The notes beneath the pieces were generated by a model that was not told the origin of the DNA, ran no database searches, and was given only the letters and a program-made list of their open reading frames with translations. 64,000 bases of DNA from Piliocolobus tephrosceles (lineage: Eukaryota > Chordata > Mammalia > Primates > Cercopithecidae): NCBI RefSeq assembly GCF_002776525.5, contig NC_045441.1, positions 105,388,744 through 105,452,743 on the forward strand. Direction: 5' to 3'. Positions within the stretch are counted from its first letter, which is position 1, and every line of letters begins with the position of its first letter. Both the position numbers and the translations under genes were made by a program. Below, piece by piece: positions 60,694 through 64,000 of the stretch.

Positions 60694-61559
60694 CTGCAGA
60701 AACAGAAAACAAGGCATATTAAGAACTTCAAAATTATTTCCACTTTAATACATAGACTTTTCAGCAAACCATTTCACATATCATAGTAATAATTCCAGCA
60801 TTGATTATACATTTTTCCTTTTAAATTTTAAACTTGAACAGATTTATTCAACCACAACTTTTACAAAAATCTCAAAGTAGTTAAGTCCAAAGACTTGCTA
60901 ATCATCATTTAAATATGTATTTTTGCCTAACAATTTAAAATGGGAAATAATTTAAGTCTGTATTTTGGGTTAGGACTTACATGAATTTTAATTTGGGTAG
61001 AAGTTTACAGGAAGGACATTTCTATTTACATTCAGTTTAACATTTACAGTTACCAAAAACAAGCTAATATAAAAACTCTAAACAAGAAATACCATGAAAT
61101 AAAGATGAATCAAATAAATTAGAGGATAATGAAAGAGGCATTATAAAATTTGTACAAGCAGAATGATTCCAAAACTTAAGTTATTTGAAACCATTAACTT
61201 TAACCATTTAAAAAGTAACCCTCAACATTACTTTTATTTTGTTAAAAAGTTAATCCCTGGTTTGGAACAAACTAAATTTAGTTAGACAAATGGCCATGGG
61301 AAACAATACAACTAAAGGAATAAACAACATTATATAATTTGCTAAATCTTAAAACTATGGAAATGGACCAGAAGAAAGCAATTTTAAAATTAGACAAAAA
61401 TTACTCTATCATATACCAACAGTTATTAACAAAGATATGACCTAATACCTTAATCCTTCACTCATGTTAGTGTAGATACAAGCTGGCCACATAGTCATCT
61501 GGACTGTTTATTAGGAAAAGTGATATGTAACTTTCTAGTACCAGAAAAAAAGATGCTTT

Positions 61560-64000
61560 TCTTCTTCCCTTTTTCTTAAAGGCAGCTTTACTCATGTATA
61601 AGTGACACAAAAGCATAAGTCTGATAAGTTGTGATGTATTTTTACACTCATGAAACCATAGGCAGGGTCGAGTTAATGAACACATCAAACACCCCATAAT
61701 TTTCCTTATGCCCCTTTATAGTCCCTTCCTTCTCTTCCCCTGCCAGCAGGCATTCATTGATGTGATTTCTATCACTACAGTCAAGTTTGTATTTCCTAGA
61801 ATTTCATATAAATAATCATTTTGAGATTTTTCTTGCAGGTATTAATAGTTTATTCCTTTTTAAATTGCAGAATGGTATCCCATTGTATCAAGGATGTACT
61901 ACAGCTGGTTTATCCATATACATCTGTTTATGGATATCTGGGTTGTTTCTAGTTTTTGGTTATTACAATTCAAGCTGCTGTGAGTATTCCCATTCATTGT
62001 TTGAATCAACATTCTTTAATTTGTCTTGGGGAAATATCTTGGGTGGCTAGATCATACAGTAGGTGGTGTAGTAAGTTTAATTTTTAAATAACTCCCAACT
62101 GATTTCAAAAGTGGTTATGTAGTTTCACGTTCCCACCAGGACTATGTGAGTTCCAGTTCCTCCAAATCCTTATCAACTCTTGGTATAGCTAGTCTATTTC
62201 ATTTTAGTAATTGTAATAGGTGTGTAGTGGTATTGCAGTTTTAATCTGCATTTTCCTAATGAGTTAGTGATGTTTATCATCTTTTCCCAGATTTATCTGC
62301 CATCCAGATATCTTCTGTGTTAAAGTGTTCAAATATTTTGCCCATTTAAAAATAATTGGGTTGCTTTAAATTTTAAATATTTTCTTAATGGGTTTTGAGA
62401 TTTCTTTATATATTCTTGATGCAAGTCCTTTATGATATATGACTTGAAAATATTTTCTTAGTCTCATGTGGCTTATCTTTTCATTCTTTTAACAGTGTCC
62501 TTTGAAGAGCTGAAGTTTTAAATTTTGATGAAGACTAATTTATCAATTTGTTCTTTCTTAGATGTTGCTTTCAAAGTCAGGTCTAAGAAGTCTTGCATTT
62601 AGTCAATAGACTAAGAAGTCTATTGAATTATTTCAGCTTTTAGATATCTGAAGAAAATCGATTTCATCATTTTTGAAAGATATTTTGGCTGGGTATAAAA
62701 TTCTAGGTGACTTTTTATTTCAGTACTTTAAGGTGTCTTTACAATTTCTGGGAGCTTTTAAGACTTTATCACTAGTTTTAGAAGTTTGATGTGATGTTCC
62801 TTGGTGTAATTTTTCTTCATGTTTCTTTTGTTTGGAGTTTGTTGGGCTTCTCTGAATTTGTGAGTTTAAAGCTTTCATCAAATTGGAAAGTTTTTGGCCA
62901 TTATTTTTTTAACCCCACCTTTTGGGGGATTCCATTTATGTTTATATTTAGCCGCTTAGATTTGTATCACTGATGCTCTTCTATTTTAAAAATTTTGTTT
63001 CATTTTGGATAGGTGCTATTGTTATATCTTCAATTTACCTTTCCTTCTGCAACATCTAATATGCATTAATCCTATCCGGTATGCATTTTCACATCACACA
63101 TTGTAGTACTGTCTCTAGAAGAGACAGTACTTCAGACTGTTTCTTCTTAGCTTTTTATACAGTTTTGATATTTTTAAAATAATAACACTGTATTGAAGCA
63201 TAACATGTATAACGGAAGAATATAAACTGTGTACATGTGTAGCTTAAGGAATTTTCCCAAACGGGTATTATCTCTATTTTAATGTCCTTGTTTCTGTGTC
63301 AGTTTAGGGTTGGTCGTTGTTGGCTGCTTTATCTCCTCACTGTGGTCCTGTTTTCTTGCTGCTCTGCATGGCTACAAGTTTTTTTGGATGCTAGACGTGG
63401 TGAATTTTACCTTGGTGGGTTCTACATAACTATGGATTGCTATAAATATTTCTGAACTGTGTTCTGGGATGTAGTTAAGATACCTGGAGACAATCTGAAC
63501 TTTCTGGGTCTTGCTTTTAAGATTTGTTACATGGGACTAGAGCACTAGTGTTTAGTCTAAGGCAAATTATTCTCCATTATTGAGGTAAGACCCTTCTCTG
63601 TGTACTCTATTAAATGTCTGTGAATCTTGAATGTTCCAGTATGGCTGATGGGAACAGGTACCATATTAATACTTCCCTGTGTGAGTGCTGGCCACTGTAA
63701 CCTCTAATCCTTTCGGACAGTACAGTCTCATGCAGTTTTCTCATATACGTGTGTGCTGATCTGTACTCAGCTGATGAGTATTCAAAGGGGACCTTTTGCA
63801 GGCCTCTGGAGTTTTCCTTCTATGGCTTTCTTATTTTCAGTAGACCATTCTAGAAACACGAGCTGCCTCGGTCTCCGAGGACTCACAACTCCATCTTCAC
63901 AAGTCACGGAATCATCTGAACTCTGCTAGGGTTTCTCTCTGTGCTACATCCTGGAAACTCTCTCAAGGCAATATCCTAGAGTAACTGTAGCGCTTGTCTC
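61560..64000 (-). mobile_element. Old L1, antisense, runs to the window end
   Basis: TTTACTCATGTATAAGTGACA, GAATGGTATCCCATTGTATC, TGGTTTATCCATATACATC, GGGTTGTTTCTAGTTTTTGG and GATTTCTTTATATATTCTTG are typical antisense old L1 phrases, continued by 3'UTR-like sequence. Decayed, and parts after about 63100 are less certain. Confidence 0.7.
63105..63131. repeat. 12-bp perfect hairpin, 3-base loop
   Basis: AGTACTGTCTCT at 63105-63116 and AGAGACAGTACT at 63120-63131 with loop AGA. Confidence 0.92.

Larger units (their letters stand above)
60694..64000 (-). other. BMT2: BMT2 last intron, partial
   Basis: The intron begins at the BMT2 acceptor and runs out of the window. Bases 60694-61550 are AT-rich with no recognised element. 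From about 61560 to the end the plus strand reads as old antisense L1, listed separately. No upstream BMT2 exon is present. Confidence 0.75.

Noticed and set aside
1..64000. tRNA, rRNA, snRNA, microRNA or CRISPR-like arrays
   Set aside because: I scanned for hallmark sequences and regular spaced repeats and saw none. Pol III-derived sequences present are Alu and MIR elements.

Overview
This is a nuclear genomic window from a primate, most likely an Old World monkey. The four visible coding exons of TMEM168 join into a complete 697-residue reading frame, and the last coding exon of BMT2 (SAMTOR) is also present. These genes are neighbours on human chromosome 7q31, both on the same strand, and both lie on the minus strand here. 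The lineage call rests on one Alu (23926-24226) that carries, by recall, the sequence hallmarks of the cercopithecid AluYRa group and has a perfect 15-bp target-site duplication. A 10-N gap inside a duplicated 36-mer (31674-31755) marks a draft assembly. No bacterial, plasmid, phage or CRISPR feature is present.

Layout. Bases 1-4970 are intergenic, with ancient repeats and a possible retrocopy tail. Bases about 4970-33250 are TMEM168 (minus): 3'UTR, coding exon 5 (8022-8569), exon 4 (13570-13844), exon 3 (15928-16070), exon 2 with the start codon (26549-27804), and a CpG-island promoter with a probable untranslated exon 1 near 32980-33250. All coding junctions use GT-AG and the phases join without a break. 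Introns hold Alu, L1, L2, MIR and hAT copies and a 325-bp tandem duplication. Bases 33.3-57.4 kb are intergenic and repeat-rich: an ERV1-type LTR 1.3 kb upstream of the TMEM168 promoter, a decayed class III (ERVL-like) provirus on the minus strand (41.1-44.9 kb), old L1 and L2 pieces, and MLT1 and MST LTRs. Bases about 57.49-60.69 kb are the BMT2 3'UTR and terminal coding exon. From 60.69 kb to the end is BMT2 intron, largely antisense L1.

The two genes have no known shared pathway. TMEM168 encodes a poorly characterised multi-pass membrane protein. BMT2/SAMTOR encodes an S-adenosylmethionine sensor that acts on mTORC1 through GATOR1 and KICSTOR.

The most interesting observation concerns TMEM168. 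Residues about 410-595, encoded by exons 3-5, follow the strand and helix order of a caspase-type (clan CD) fold. They include a Ser-Gly-His block ending at His505 and an Asp-Ser-Glu-Asn-Ser block at 545-549, where the catalytic Cys would be replaced by Glu547. This suggests a pseudo-protease domain and is inference by eye. I found no convincing undescribed system elsewhere. The other findings are repeat biology, assembly artefacts and candidate regulatory sites.
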